Source: Chrysaora quinquecirrha (taxonomy: Eukaryota; Cnidaria; Scyphozoa; Semaeostomeae; Pelagiidae). From it: a DNA stretch of 64,000 nucleotides. The stretch lies in assembly GCA_014526335.1 (NCBI GenBank), contig JACTAT010000147.1, forward strand, positions 181,487 to 245,486. The letters run 5' to 3'. Of this stretch, positions 33,230-45,900 are shown piece by piece. The position numbers were made by a program, and so were the translations under genes. Position 1 is the stretch's first letter, and each line of letters begins with the position of its first letter. Under the pieces are notes generated by a model that ran no database searches, had not been told where the DNA came from, and saw only the letters and a list, made by a program, of their open reading frames with translations.

Positions 33230-35069
33230 CAAGATCACTTAATCTCTCAAATTCACTATCTGTGTCTTCATTCACAATAATCGTCTCCTTATTTTCTTCA
33301 GGGTTTTCAACACACTCCCTTCCATTTTCTTCTGCATCATCTTGTTCATCATCATCATCATATACTCTTAGACCAATTAACTGTTCATTTTTTGTCTGGA
33401 TGGCAGGAGTAATTTCATTGTTAGAATCATTCTTATGAGAAGAATTATCATTAGAACCATCAAACACAATTACATTTGAAATGCTTTCTTTCTTCTTACT
33501 AATACTGTCAAGAGGTGAGAGTGGTTTCATAGGACTGACATGGCTTTCTGCTATTTTCTGGTTTTCATTCACCCCAGTCTTACTTGTACTCTTGTCCTTT
33601 AAAGTGTGTTTCTTTGATTGGGAGTGCTGTTCTGGACTTCGTGATCTCTTGTCTTTGGTATGATGTTTCTTATGTTTAGATTTACTTTTATCTTTCTTCT
33701 CTGTTTCACTATGCTTCTTTTTCTTATGTTTAGAATGTGATGAAGAATGACTTCGTCTGCGAGTTCTTTCAGTGCTGTGGCTCTTTCTTTTATGCTTTTT
33801 GTGATCATCATCATCTTCTTCAACCTCCTTACGATCCTTTTTGTGTTTCTTTTTATCATGCTTTGACTTTTGATCTCTCTCTTTTTTCTTCTTATCTTCA
33901 GATTTTCTGAGCGTTTATACCTTTTTCTTTCTGTACTTTCTGAATCAGAACTTGAAGATCGTTGATGGCTATGCTTTCTCTTGCGTTTGGACACTTTCTT
34001 GGAGCTTTCTCTACTGTCATCTCTGGTTGAATGTTTCCTCTCCACTTTACTGGATAATGTCTCTCTAGGTTTTGAAACTTCTTTAGCTTTACTTTTTAGG
34101 TGCTTTTCTTTTTTCTCACTTGAACATTTATCAACTGCTAAATCCCTACTTGATTTGTTAGCCCTATGAGACACTTCTTTGTTTCTATCTGATTTATCTG
34201 ATATGGAACTCCTTTCTTTCCTCTTATCCTGAGTCACAGATTTCTCTTTTTCTTTACCCACATCTTTCTTTTTAAAACTAGATTCAGAAATTTCTGCTAA
34301 TATAGACTTACTTTCACTTATTCTTTTCTTACTAGAAAGTAAAGAATTGTCAACATGTTTTTCAGAAGGATTTTTATCCATTTTACTATATTTTCCTGAA
34401 GGTTTTTTATCCAATGTACTATGTTTTTCTTGATTTTTTGTATTTTTTATTCGTTCAGGTGATTTAGAAAAGTGATCTTTCTTCTTTTTCTTATGTTTCT
34501 TCCTTTCAAGATTATCATCTTCAGAATGACTATCTTCTTCAGTTTCTTTCTTTCTTTTTTTATCTTTTGACTTGTGTTTCTTTGGGCTATCATGAAGATT
34601 GCTAGATGAATTTTTCTTCACAACTTTTCATGTGTTTTTCTCATGTTGTCATCATCTACCTTCTCTTGACTATGTTTTTCTTTATTTGTCTTCTCAGATT
34701 CAAAATCATTAACATCATCCACAGAACCATGATGATCACGATCATTTTCATCATCTTTAACAATTTTGACAGTCCTCTCTTCCAAATGAGCATCATTTTC
34801 TTTAAAAGCAGGTACAAATTTAGCAGTTCTTGATGACACAGTAGTGATTTTGATTCATCTTCACCACTCAAGACATCTTTCTTCCTCGACTCAAAAATTG
34901 CTGCAACTGCATTCCTCACAGATTCCTGTTTACTGCCCAAGGAGGAATCAAGGGTTTCCTTATCATCATCCAGGGAAAAATCATCATCCTGATTAGATTG
35001 CAGTGACAAAGGGCTCTCTGGGTTGTAGAGCGGGCTCTCTGGATCATAAGGAGCATCCATTTCTGACAC
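33230..35069 (-). pseudogene. 3'-truncated copy of the SCAF-like gene
   Basis: This is the second copy of the first about 1.84 kb of exon 1, starting at the same ATG. It is cut at the duplication edge and runs into the junction element, where a stop occurs at 33147. It lacks the acidic middle, the later exons and the conserved C-terminus. Three T-runs are one base shorter than in copy A (33903-33906, 34625-34628, 34848-34851), breaking the frame at places where copy A is open. If these are sequencing errors, a truncated protein of about 640 residues could be made. Confidence 0.8.
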
Positions 35070-35623
35070 AAACGTTCTCGCTTTTTAGGCCTAAAAGTCA
35101 GCGCAGACTAACCTCCCTAAAAAAGTTACCTATACAAACAAATACATGCAAATTTCTCCACTTAAAACTTACAAAAGTGCAACATCATAATTTGTGAAAA
35201 TGATCTGAGTTTAATACTACTCGCAATCAGAACTATTTCCCAGAAATTTTACCACATAATATCACAACTTCTGTTTTCCTCGCCATGCACACCAGACTCA
35301 GTCAGCCAGTGGCTCGCATGCGCATGCACACACACGAAACAAACACAAAGGAGGAATGGCACTTGTTGAATTGAATTGCAGTAGGATGATCGCGGGACAA
35401 AGACGATTCAGGAAGAGAACAGGTGTGAAGGTCAGGTCCAAAATAGAGTAAACAGGACAGAAACAGAAAAAAATATAAATAGAATTATGTCTTGGGTTTG
35501 GTTAGATGGGAAAGACGTAAAATATTTGATTTTAACGTCCTCCAATTTTCGCCGAAATTACACTACAGCAGGACGCAGGTCAAAAATCAATTCTCAAATC
35601 AAACAAAGATTTCTTCTTTTTTA

Positions 35624-36078
35624 TCAGGCATGAAGCTTTTGACGTAACTGTGTTATCATTTCGCTATCCTCTTCACAGTTCCTCTCAAATTTCTCTTCAG
35701 GACTCTGGGTATTCCGCGTACATTTTTCTTTTTCCCATTTTCCCCGGACAAATCGATTTCCTCTGAAATGTGCAATTAAGGAGAAACTTCAAAATCCCTG
35801 TTGGTGGTCGACCCTGCGTTTAATCGAGTAGATTTGCTCGTTGAAAGTCTATTTCTCAATATCCTCCTCCTCAGTTTCTCAGGTCCTGTCACGGAATGGT
35901 GCACCTCAGAAAAGGTTATTGACAAATCAAATATCGATCGAACGGCACACGCGCAGAAATGTTGAAGTAGAACTTCTGTCGATTTCTCCTCTGCCCCGCT
36001 GCTGTCCAAGTTTGTTTTCTTTTCTGGCCAGAATGTATTGAGCAGAAAGCTCTCAATGTAGTGGCGGTTGTTGTCCAT
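35624..36078 (-). CDS. Small hypothetical protein, copy B
   Basis: Exons 35813-36078 and 35624-35762 join in phase to a 134-residue product. The longer T-runs near 35723-35733 keep exon 2 open, reading RGKWEKEKCTRN to MITQLRQKLHA. The weak donor (GTCGAC) makes the splice uncertain; unspliced, the frame ends at 35776 after 100 residues. Its identity is unknown, as for the copy at 28344-28796. Confidence 0.5.
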
Positions 36079-36516
36079 GCTCGATTCTTCATTGCGCTAA
36101 TTAATACAATATGATATGCTAGTGGCACAATAATAGAATGAAGAAGATACAGAATGGCAAATATCTTACTGATTCTAAATATTCAATAAGCAATATTCCG
36201 TGAGAATACAAGGTAGATTGCTAAAACATAAGAGTGCTGTTAAAATATAAAAATGATACAAGTAATAAAATATTTAAGAATAAAAAAAAAATGAAAAAAG
36301 GATAAGAAGCCCGGATGGGGAAGATTTTAGCGGTGAGTTGTCAATTGTGCAAAAACTTACGATGCGTTAGAGAAGAGAATTGAAAACCCCGAAGTAAGAA
36401 CACTGATCCAAAACAGCATGGACGTGTAAAAAAGAAGGGCTTTTGTTTCGGGAGTCATATTCTGGCCATACTGTAGTTAAATTGTGCCTTCTGTGGAGGA
36501 TTGACCTTCATACAGT

Positions 36517-36522
36517 TTTATT
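36517..36522 (-). terminator. Candidate polyadenylation signal AATAAA for SLC5 gene
   Basis: The hexamer is on the coding strand about 193 nt after the TAA stop at 36715. It is placed plausibly but not proven. Confidence 0.45.
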
Positions 36523-36714
36523 AGGGGATCTACTGTGACCCTAAGGTGAAACCCCAAAAAACCTATAAACTCTCACCTAAGCAAAAGAAGGTATCGATCA
36601 ATAGCTATTTACAAAGCAGCGATAAAAGGGCTCTGGGAAAGGCTTCTATTACATACAGACAGCTTTGAATAACATAAAACTTTAGGCAGCATAGCGTAAT
36701 AAAGATAAAAAGAG

Positions 36715-39700
36715 TTAAGCTGAATGTTCATGAAACATCATGCCTTTATTTGAATCAGATGACTCATTGTGTTCCTTCAATTCCTCCTTTCCATTTGTTG
36801 CCTCTGCTTTCTTGCTTTCATTCAGTGTAACAAGAGTAATCTGGAATTCGAAGAAAATATAGTAAAAATCCGCAGCAATAAATGAGCGTATACGACTTAA
36901 AAACTTTTAATCAGTGTGAATGAATCTGAATGAATCTAGGGCGACTGCCAGAATGAAACTTGCTCGATAAAACATTAGATAGTAAGTTTAGAGTGCAAAG
37001 AACCCACACCATCTGCCTCCCTTAACATAAGAAACAAGACGTCTCGAAATACAGGTTTTTACTGTAGGGGAACATTAGTGAAATAAATGAACATTGTATA
37101 AATCATAAAAAAGCAAATTCGAGTTGAATTAACGTTGACAACGAAAGCACGAGTGGTCTCAAGAAATTAAAATACTCATTAACGAATACTGATCCAGTCT
37201 ACTTATAGAGTTCAAGCCCTAGAAAACATTAACGAAACTTCACGCAGATATTGCAGTAAAAATGTTTTGAAATGTCGATTATCAAATATCAATAACAAAA
37301 TCTTAACCTAATTTAGTAATTTTACTGAATTTCTTGCCTATGATAAATGAAGCAAGCGAATGGTATAGGGTTGGTATGGTTTTCCTATATTTCCCCTATA
37401 GTCTATATTTCCCCTATAGTCTCTCATTATTAATTGGAATAGAAGAAACTTTATGCAGGCATAAGCGTCAATTGTTACTTATGGGGAAATGAAGAATTGG
37501 TTTTCCAATGGTCTAAAATTTTCTTTTTGGCAATTTCGTAAATCCGTGGTCTCAAAGTAGCTAATTTCAGCGTTTGATACAGAGTGCTTGATACACAAGA
37601 CAAGTCCGAATATCAGGCTTATGAACAAAAGGTGCCCTTCAACCTTTGTTAATTGAAAAACGACAATATAAGAGACAAAGGGATATAAACACTTGAAGAG
37701 AGGGGATTAAAATTCACATAACAGTTGTCAAAACTACATACCCCACCACCAGATGACGCTTTTTCGTCTTCATAATCAGAAGAGTCGTGACGAAAGTTGA
37801 ATCGTTGTGGTCTCCAGGCTCTGGGCAGCAATGACCAAAAGAAACCCTTGTAGTCGAATAGCAAATTTGGGTCGACTTCATAAGACTTTCCAGGACCTGA
37901 ATGAAAAATACTGCGTAAGAATTTCAGATCATTTTTGTAAGATTTGCCTGTTCCTCTCAGGCAATCCTTGTTATAAGAAATGCCGGATAAAAGCAAATAC
38001 GCAGCATCGCACATATCTTAATACAGTAGGAGGTAAAATAGCAGAAATACCCTTTGGGGCCAAAATTTTTCTCCTTCTTCCTCACAGTAAAACTATTTTA
38101 CCCGAAAATTTAAGGACAATGGAACTTTTTGTCCCTAAACTGAGACCACGATTTTGACCACAATTTGCCCCTAAATTGTCCATAAAACCACCATAATTCG
38201 TCCCTAAATTCTCAGGTTACTTTTCCACTGTATTAAAATCCTGATTGTCCCTAAATTGCCCCTAAACTATCCCCAAATTTAGGGCCATTGTATGTTGCCT
38301 ATTGTTCAAGAAATACCACTAGAGATTTCGAGTAATTATTACCATTTATGTATCAGTTATAATTGATAATAGCATCACAATGACATCACAAGGAGCTCCT
38401 TGTTTCGTTTTTACTTTTTCATTAATTTTGAGGCTCTGGCACCCTTGCAATGTCCTTATTGTCCGAGGAAACAACATGAAGTTCCTGTACTGTTCAACAA
38501 CTTGAGACGTGAATGGGACATAAAACACTGCTGTCCGCGCGGAAAAGAATTTGCGTTTCTCTCAATATGCATTATACTAAGACTGGCAAAAATTTCATTG
38601 TTAAAAAACGCGCGCAAGTAAAGTCATCTAGCTACATTGAAAACTGCATATCCAATATTGGAAAATATCTATTTGTGTTCAGTTTATCTAAGTTTATCTA
38701 AATTTATATTTCAATTTGTGCTGAGCTGCGTTTAGTCAAAGTGAACAAATTGGTTGCCTTTTGGGAAGCAAAACCAATACGGCAACCACCTGCTACATTG
38801 CAATGTAAAAAATTTATCACAAAACAAAAAAGCAGCTTTACTGGATCACTTATCAATTTGAACCAGTAGTCCATTTTTTACCTTGTCCATTTAATTATAA
38901 TTATTTCAATTCGACTAGTGATTTAATATTGACCTGTCGTAAATGTATGTACTAAACTTCTCAGTTGTCTCTTTTCTGGATTAAGTTGCTCTGTCGTTGC
39001 TGTAATGAAATGTTGTTGACGTTGCAATTTTATTTTCGGTAGCCCCATCGGTCTTTTGAGTTGAACTAAGCCGAGAAAGGTTGAGTTGAGTCAAATCAAA
39101 TAGGAGCCCATCAATTGAAAAAACGAAGCCGAAGAAAACGTGGACGTTCAATGTAATATAAGCAGATTTCATAATATATCAAATATTATTATTTTGCTGA
39201 CTCAACAATAAAACTCACCGAAAATCCAACTGAAAAGCACACCAGCAACAAAAGTGAAAGACACTCCGATGGCAGCATACCACAGATATGAAATACTGTA
39301 AAAGTCTGCAAGTGGCGTGCTGCAACAATAAAGTACGAAAGACAAATGACACATAGGCTTTCCAACATTGTATAACTCGATGGTTTTATCATAAACTGAA
39401 ACAATTTGATCAAGGCCTCGTCTCGAATAAGCTCCATGTTTAATCGTTGCAGTTTCTCCAGATTAAGTCAAAATTCATAACTTTTAAATGTACTAATTCA
39501 TTCAACGTATTTTGTCAGATATCTTATCAATTTTTAAGATATTTGGTTGGCGTGGATATTGCCATGGTCTACAGCGCATAACGGGGTTGGTATCACAACA
39601 GTAAGCTTTTGTTTTGTGTACACTTGGTCATGCATTCTGTTGTTTAAAAAGTACATCCTCCGTTTATCTGGTTGGAAGGTTGACTTCTAAATATAGGCTT

Positions 39701-39913
39701 TGTAGAGTCAACTAGACTTGCCCGTCGCGTTTCGGCGCGGGTTTTGCGCTTCGCGGGTCACTTCGGACCTTGCAAGGGTCGCCAGTAGACGGGGACATTC
39801 TAAAATAATGAATCAGCTGGTAAATTATCAGATAAAAATGACACATTCGTCTGTTTTAGTGGCACAAGACTGCACACATCAAAGACGGTTAGCCCAAAAT
39901 ACGCTATCATCAT

Positions 39914-39944
<31 letters not shown>

Positions 39945-42900
39945 GTCATCAAGTTTATGTCGTTGGCTGGAGTTGTCGAAATAATTAAAGTTTATGTCAT
40001 CTTAAAAATCAATAAATTGATAATGCAATGTCTAAATTATTTATTGTCGTTCTCATTCTGAAATCATCATCATCATCATCATCATCATCTAGACTCACTC
40101 CATAAGTCCCTCTACTTCGCTCGATGTTGTTGTTGTTGTTTTCTACAATCGCTCAGTGAGGAGTGACAAATCAAAATAATAAGGGGAGCGCAAACAAGAG
40201 ACTCGTGTAGTGAGTCTAATCATAATCATCTTTATTTCTGTTTTTAGAATACGAATAATTACATGAAGTAGAAAATCTAGAAAAAAGCATTTTAAAGCGG
40301 CCAAAAAACGTCAATCCTTTAGTAGGAGCGATAGTAGGAACGGGTATAAGATGCCACGGAAAAAACTCATGCGGCAATGACAGGTGAAAGAGCGAGCAAC
40401 GGATCTTTAAGATCCTGTTACGTGGATCTGTGACAAAATCGGTTTCATTACTACTCTTTAAGTATAAGAGAGACCAGCGATTACTTACTCGTGTGGTTTG
40501 AAATTGTTGTAGTAAACCCCATCAAACTTCGATACAGTTGCGTTGAAGTTAGGGCACTTTGCGATGGACCAGGGAGCTTTGTACTTATTTGGAGGATAAA
40601 CATTTGCTCCAATGGCAAGCCATAAGGTTGTACCCATTCCAACAATGACGCCACAGTATGCTCCCTTCAAGAAATAGTGCAAGATAAAGTAAGAATCAAA
40701 GAACGAGATATCTACATTAAAGAACGGGCAATTTTTTACAAGAAACCGTTAATTAGAAACCCAAGTCTCAGATGGCAATGATTTCAATGATTTGTAGATA
40801 CTTTTTAAGTTTTTCAATGTTCCGCGATTTACTCAGAGTTTTATACTGCAACAGTTCCGGCGAAGCACCAATACTAGATTCCCTGAATTTCATAAGCCTT
40901 AAAATCTATGTGGCAGAAAAGTTTGAAGCCCTAGACTGACGTTCAGTACCAAGTTTAGCAGCAGAATATAACTCTGTTTGTCATACTCCAAGTGTGTTTG
41001 GTTTTCTGACATAACATTAAGCAAGGAAAGAAGGATATTGTTTAAAAGAAAGATTTTAATTCTTTCTCTATACAAATTATAAAGCTTTGCCATATCACAG
41101 GGTTTCTGAGAGGTGACCATGACGAGAATTATCGGAATTGACAGGTGCATCCGTACAAAAATTCAGATTTGTAAGATTTAAAGTATATAATAAGGAAATA
41201 AGGCGACGGAAACATCAAAACTTAATCATGTCAACGTCGCCACTTTTAATCCTTTAGATTTTTGCTGCGTGAAGGCTATTTCTAAAAAGAGGAATAAGAG
41301 GAATGAGGAGGAATGAAGAGGAATAGGGAGGAATGAGGAGGAATGAAGAGGAATGAAGAGGAATGAGGAGGAATGAAGAGGAATGAAGAGGAATGAGGAG
41401 GAATGAAGAGAAATGAAGAGGAATGAGGAGGAATGAAGAGGAATGAGGAGGAATGAAGAGGAATGAGGAGGAATGAAGAGGAATGAGGAGGAATGAAGAG
41501 GAATGAAGAGGAATGAGGAGGAATGAAGAGGAATGAGGAGGAATGAGGAGGAATGAAGAGGAATGAGGAGGAATGAAGAGGAATGAGGAGGAATGAAGAG
41601 GAATGAAGAGGAATGAGGAGGAATGAAGAGGAATGAAGAGGAATGAGGAGGAATGAAGAGGAATGAGGAGGAATGAGGAGGAATGAGGAGGAATGAGGAG
41701 GAATGAAGAGGAACGGGGCTTTAATCTGCCCTCTTTAACTTTTATAAGATGATGGCTTTGATTAATAGGTAGATCGTTTGTGGCTTGGATTTTGTTTGGC
41801 GTTTTGTCTAGAGAGAATTCATCAGCTGACCCAATTTTAAATTAGCCTACGCGTAGACCCAGACTTCTGAAGGAAGAAAGTTTTCCTTCAAATGTCTGGG
41901 TCTACGAGTAGGCTAATTTTAGATTTGGAAATGAGTGTGAATTTCTTTTTTATTGTATATACCTGTTCTATTGCGTTTACTATCTTTTCGAAATATTTTA
42001 AAATAGTTTTCATATTCCCCGATGCCCCTTTTAGTAAATGATAAAGGGGGAATATGAAAACTACTGGAGATATGAGGTTGAAAATATCTGTATGATATAA
42101 TATATGCTCGTAGTTGTGCACCTGTAATCTTTTGGGATTATTTCTTAACCCGTATATGCAGATACTTTCTTATTCCCCTTTTTAGTAATAGCTAGACCCG
42201 ATTACTAAAATGAGGAATAGGGTGATTACTGAGTAGGACGACATAATTAGAATGTTAATCGCCCATTAGTCTGGTTTGATTTATCTGTGTCATTTGTCTT
42301 TGGCGTCAAGCCTTTTGTAAAAGAAATTCCAACAGGCCATGAATGATTGTCGTGTTGACTGATACTCTTGTGATCTTTTTCTGTTTATTTCAAGTTTCAG
42401 ATTTAAAGATTCGTGTTTTCAGTGATTACCTATGTTGATCATTGATGTACCTTTTCGCATTCATGTCATGTCGCGTCAGAAATGGTGTGGTTTATTCAAA
42501 GCGTTTCATTTCATATATGCCAGCAGGGTCCAGCCTAAAACACCACACAGGCCAGAACACAGGAGAACACAGATGAACACAGTTGAACACAGGTTGTAAA
42601 ATAAGGAACACAAAGATAAAAAACGAATTTTAACTAAATAACATGAATATAAGATCCAAAAAAAAATTTGTGCATTTTAATGCAATATTTTATATCACGT
42701 CATGTCATATTTTTACATTATTATTTATATATTTTATGCAATATTTTTATCATGTCATGCAATATTTTTATCACATCATTCATCCGTGTTCATTTTTGAA
42801 ACTGTTCTGGCCTGTGTGGTGTTTTAGGCTGACCATGCTGGCATATATGAAATGAAACGCTTTGAATAAACCACACCATTTCTGACGCGACATGACATGA

Positions 42901-45900
42901 ATGCGAAAAGGTACATCAATGATCAACATAGGTAATCATTGAAAACACGAATCTTTAAATCTGAAACTTGAAATAAACAGAAAAAGATCACAAGAGTATC
43001 AGTTAACATGACAATCATTCATGGCCTGTTGGAATTTCTTTTACAAAAGGCTTGACGCCAAAGACAAATGACACAGATAAATCAAACCAGACTAATGGGC
43101 GATTAACATTCTAATTATGTCGTCGTACTCAGTAATCACCCTATTCCTCATTTTAGTAATGGCTATCTTTAAAACATGGAATGTGGAATGTTGGAATGTT
43201 GGAATATTGGATTGTTGGAATGTTGGATTGTTGGAATGTTGGAATGTTGGATTGTTGGAATGTTGGAATGTTGGATTGTTGGAATGTTGGATTGTTGGAA
43301 TGTTGGATTGTTGGATTGTTGGAATGTTGGATTGTTGGAATGTTGGATTGTTGGAATGTTGGAATGTTGGAATGTTGGATAGTTGGAATGTTGGAATGTT
43401 GGATTGTTGGAATGTTATATCTAATTCTATAGTTGAGGGCAGATTTTGTGGATGCTGAGAGACGTTCAGAAATCGTCTTTATAAGCTTGAGAACAGGATG
43501 CACGTCTGTGCTGGAAAGGGGCAAGAGAGGTTGCTTACCAACTGCCCTCGTAAAATTGCTAATTTATTCACTTTCTAATTGTTTTCCCCTGATCTTCAGG
43601 GCTCTGCTCTTGCCCTGCCCTTCTAACTGCATTAAAGGCTTTGCTATTTTATCTTGTTAAGGGTGGGGACATCACTTTTTCTTTCCGTTTTTTATTACCT
43701 GTTCTGTACCATTTCTGCTGGTTCTCCAACGTTCCTGTCCTTCCTGCATTTTCTCCAATGTTCCAACACGTTTTCATGTCATTCTCCAGAATTCCCAACG
43801 CTTTCTACCACCCTCCCGCGCCCCAATGCCGTTCTCCCCATCATTCGCTGCAGTTCCCATGCCGCTCCCCGTCATTCTCCGACCTTCCCCAAAGCTCCTC
43901 ATTTTAGTCATTAGGGATACTTCTTGAGTATTTCGAAACATAGTTAATAATTATTATTTTTGAACGTGGTTGCATAGTGCTTTTAACCTCGGATGAAAAA
44001 GAAATTAACTCTCGGCCTTGTCCAACACAATAAGTAACAACTTTTCCATAATTGTTGAAAGTTCAGATCGAAGGTGCAGGTCATTTTTATTCCCTCGTGA
44101 TGAGGCAGATTTTTCGAAAAGAAGAATAAGCTTTTGAAAATATTTCAGTCGAAATTATTTTGGTTTCATTTTATTGCGATATATTTGAACAAGAACTACC
44201 GCTCAGAGTACTACAAATACGTATTCCACTTTCGCAACATTCCAACATTCCAACAATCCAACATTCCAACAATACAACATTCCAACAATCCAACATTCCA
44301 ACATTCCAACATTCCAACAATCCAACATTCCAACAATCCAACATTCCAACAATCCAACATTCCAACATTCCAACAATCCAACATTCCAACAATCCAACAT
44401 TCCAACATTCCAACAATCCAACATTCCAACAATCCAACATTCCAACAATCCAACATTCCAACAATCCAACATTCCAACATTCCAACATTCCACATTCCAT
44501 GTTTTAAAGATAGCCTTTTAGTAATCGGGTCTAGCTATTACTAAAAAGGGGAATAAGAAAGTATCTGCATATACGGGTTAAGAAATAATCCTAAAAGATT
44601 ACAGGTGCACAACTACGAGCATATATTATATCATACAGCTATTTTCAACCTCATATCTCCAGTAGTTTTCATATTCCCCCTTCAAAAACCCTGGCTCGGG
44701 GCCTAGTTCTAAAAGTTTCTTCATTTTTGGCACAATTTTAATTCTAAACGTTTCTTAACAGTTTCTTAATTTAATAAAAAAAATTGCAGTAAAAACGATT
44801 AAAAAAATCGTGAATACAGCAGGCAAATTATTAATATTATTGTATTACAAAGAATTAGCCATGATGGTGCGAGAAATCGCACGGAAAGGCTTGAGAATTG
44901 ATTACAGTACTACGTCCGCAAATGTGAAATCAGTATGTTGGAAAACTAACACAAAAATTTCTTAAGTTTCTCAACTCCTTCCTCCTAGTTCTTAAAGTTT
45001 CTTAACTTTTGGGGTGTCTAGTTCTAGGTTTCTTATAAACCGGTTTCTTATAAAAAAAAATAACGCAATAGAACAGGTATATACAATACAAAAGAAATTC
45101 ACACTTATTTCCAAATCTAAAATTAGCCTACTCGTAGACCCAGACATTTGAAGGAAAACTTTCTTCCTTCAGAAGTCTGGGTCTACGCGTAGGCTAATTT
45201 AAAATTGGGTCAGCTGATGAATTCTCTCTAGACAAAACGCCAAACAAAATCCAAGCCACAAACGATCTACCTATTAATCAAAGCCATCATCTTATAAAAG
45301 TTAAAGAGGGCAGATTAAAGCCCCGTTCCTCTTCATTCCTCCTCATTCCTCCGCATTCCTCCTCATTCCTCTTCATTCCTCCTCATTCCTCTTCATTCCT
45401 CCTCATTCCTCTTCATTCCTCCTCATTCCTCCTCATTCCTCCGCATTCCTCCTCATTCCTCTTCATTTCTCCTCATTCCTCTTCATTCCTCTTCATTCCT
45501 CCTCATTCCTCTTCATTCCTCTTCATTCCTCTTCTATCCTCCTCATTCCTCTTCATTCCTCCTCATTCCTCTTCATTCCTCCTCATTCCTCTTCATTGCT
45601 CTTCATTGCTCTTCATTCCTCCTCATTCCTCTGCATTCCTCTTCATTCCTCCTCATTCCTCTTCATTCCTCTTCATTCCTCCTCATTCCTCTTCATTCCT
45701 CCTCATTCCTCCTCATTCCTCTTCATTCCTCCTCATTCCTCTTATTCCTCTTTTTAGAAATAGCCCTGCGTGAAGGCTTGAGGCAGTAATTTGAAAAATT
45801 GCCTTGTTCTATTCAACATAAGCAAGAAATGTAACGTATTAAAATAATTAAATGCTGAAAACATTCAACTGATCGATAATAAGACATATACCTTCCAAGT

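Larger units (their letters stand above)
33230..40412. repeat. Tandem duplication, copy B (7183 bp)
   Basis: This is the direct repeat of 25948-33125. It supplies the working last three exons of the SLC5 gene and a second small gene. The right border is at CTTTAAGA, after which 40413 onward is unique SLC5 intron. Confidence 0.95.
43161..44515. mobile_element. Nested foldback element with 10-bp target duplication
   Basis: The termini GGCTATCTTTAAAACATGG and its inverse enclose inverted GGAATGTTGGATTGTT arrays (43176-43420 and 44236-44497). A spacer of about 800 bp (43435-44230) includes a CT-rich degenerate satellite at 43690-43905. TTTTAGTAAT flanks both sides (43151-43160, 44516-44525). The corresponding place in the left arm of the host element is uninterrupted, which shows this is a later insertion. 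Confidence 0.85.
41274..45765. mobile_element. Large foldback element, Mutator-like, 9-bp target duplication
   Basis: Both ends read GGCTATTTCTAAAAAGAGGA inward and continue into a GAGGAATGA minisatellite. The left arm (41274-42558, about 1.29 kb) is mirrored by the right arm (42804-45765) once two later insertions (43161-44515 and about 44684-45060) are removed. A 245-bp loop contains GAACACAG repeats. There is no transposase, so it is non-autonomous. The 9-bp duplication with very long inverted repeats is typical of Mutator-like elements; the family is inferred. It sits in the intron between SLC5 exons 11 and 12. Confidence 0.85.

Noticed and set aside
41283..41714. CRISPR-like regular array
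   Set aside because: It has contiguous ten-base units without unique spacers in a eukaryotic intron; it is a minisatellite.
43117..43524. Open frames on both strands encoding repeating WNVGML- and NIPTIQ-type peptides
   Set aside because: They arise only because the 8-bp satellite has no stops in several frames. There is no other coding evidence. The same applies to 44134-44544.
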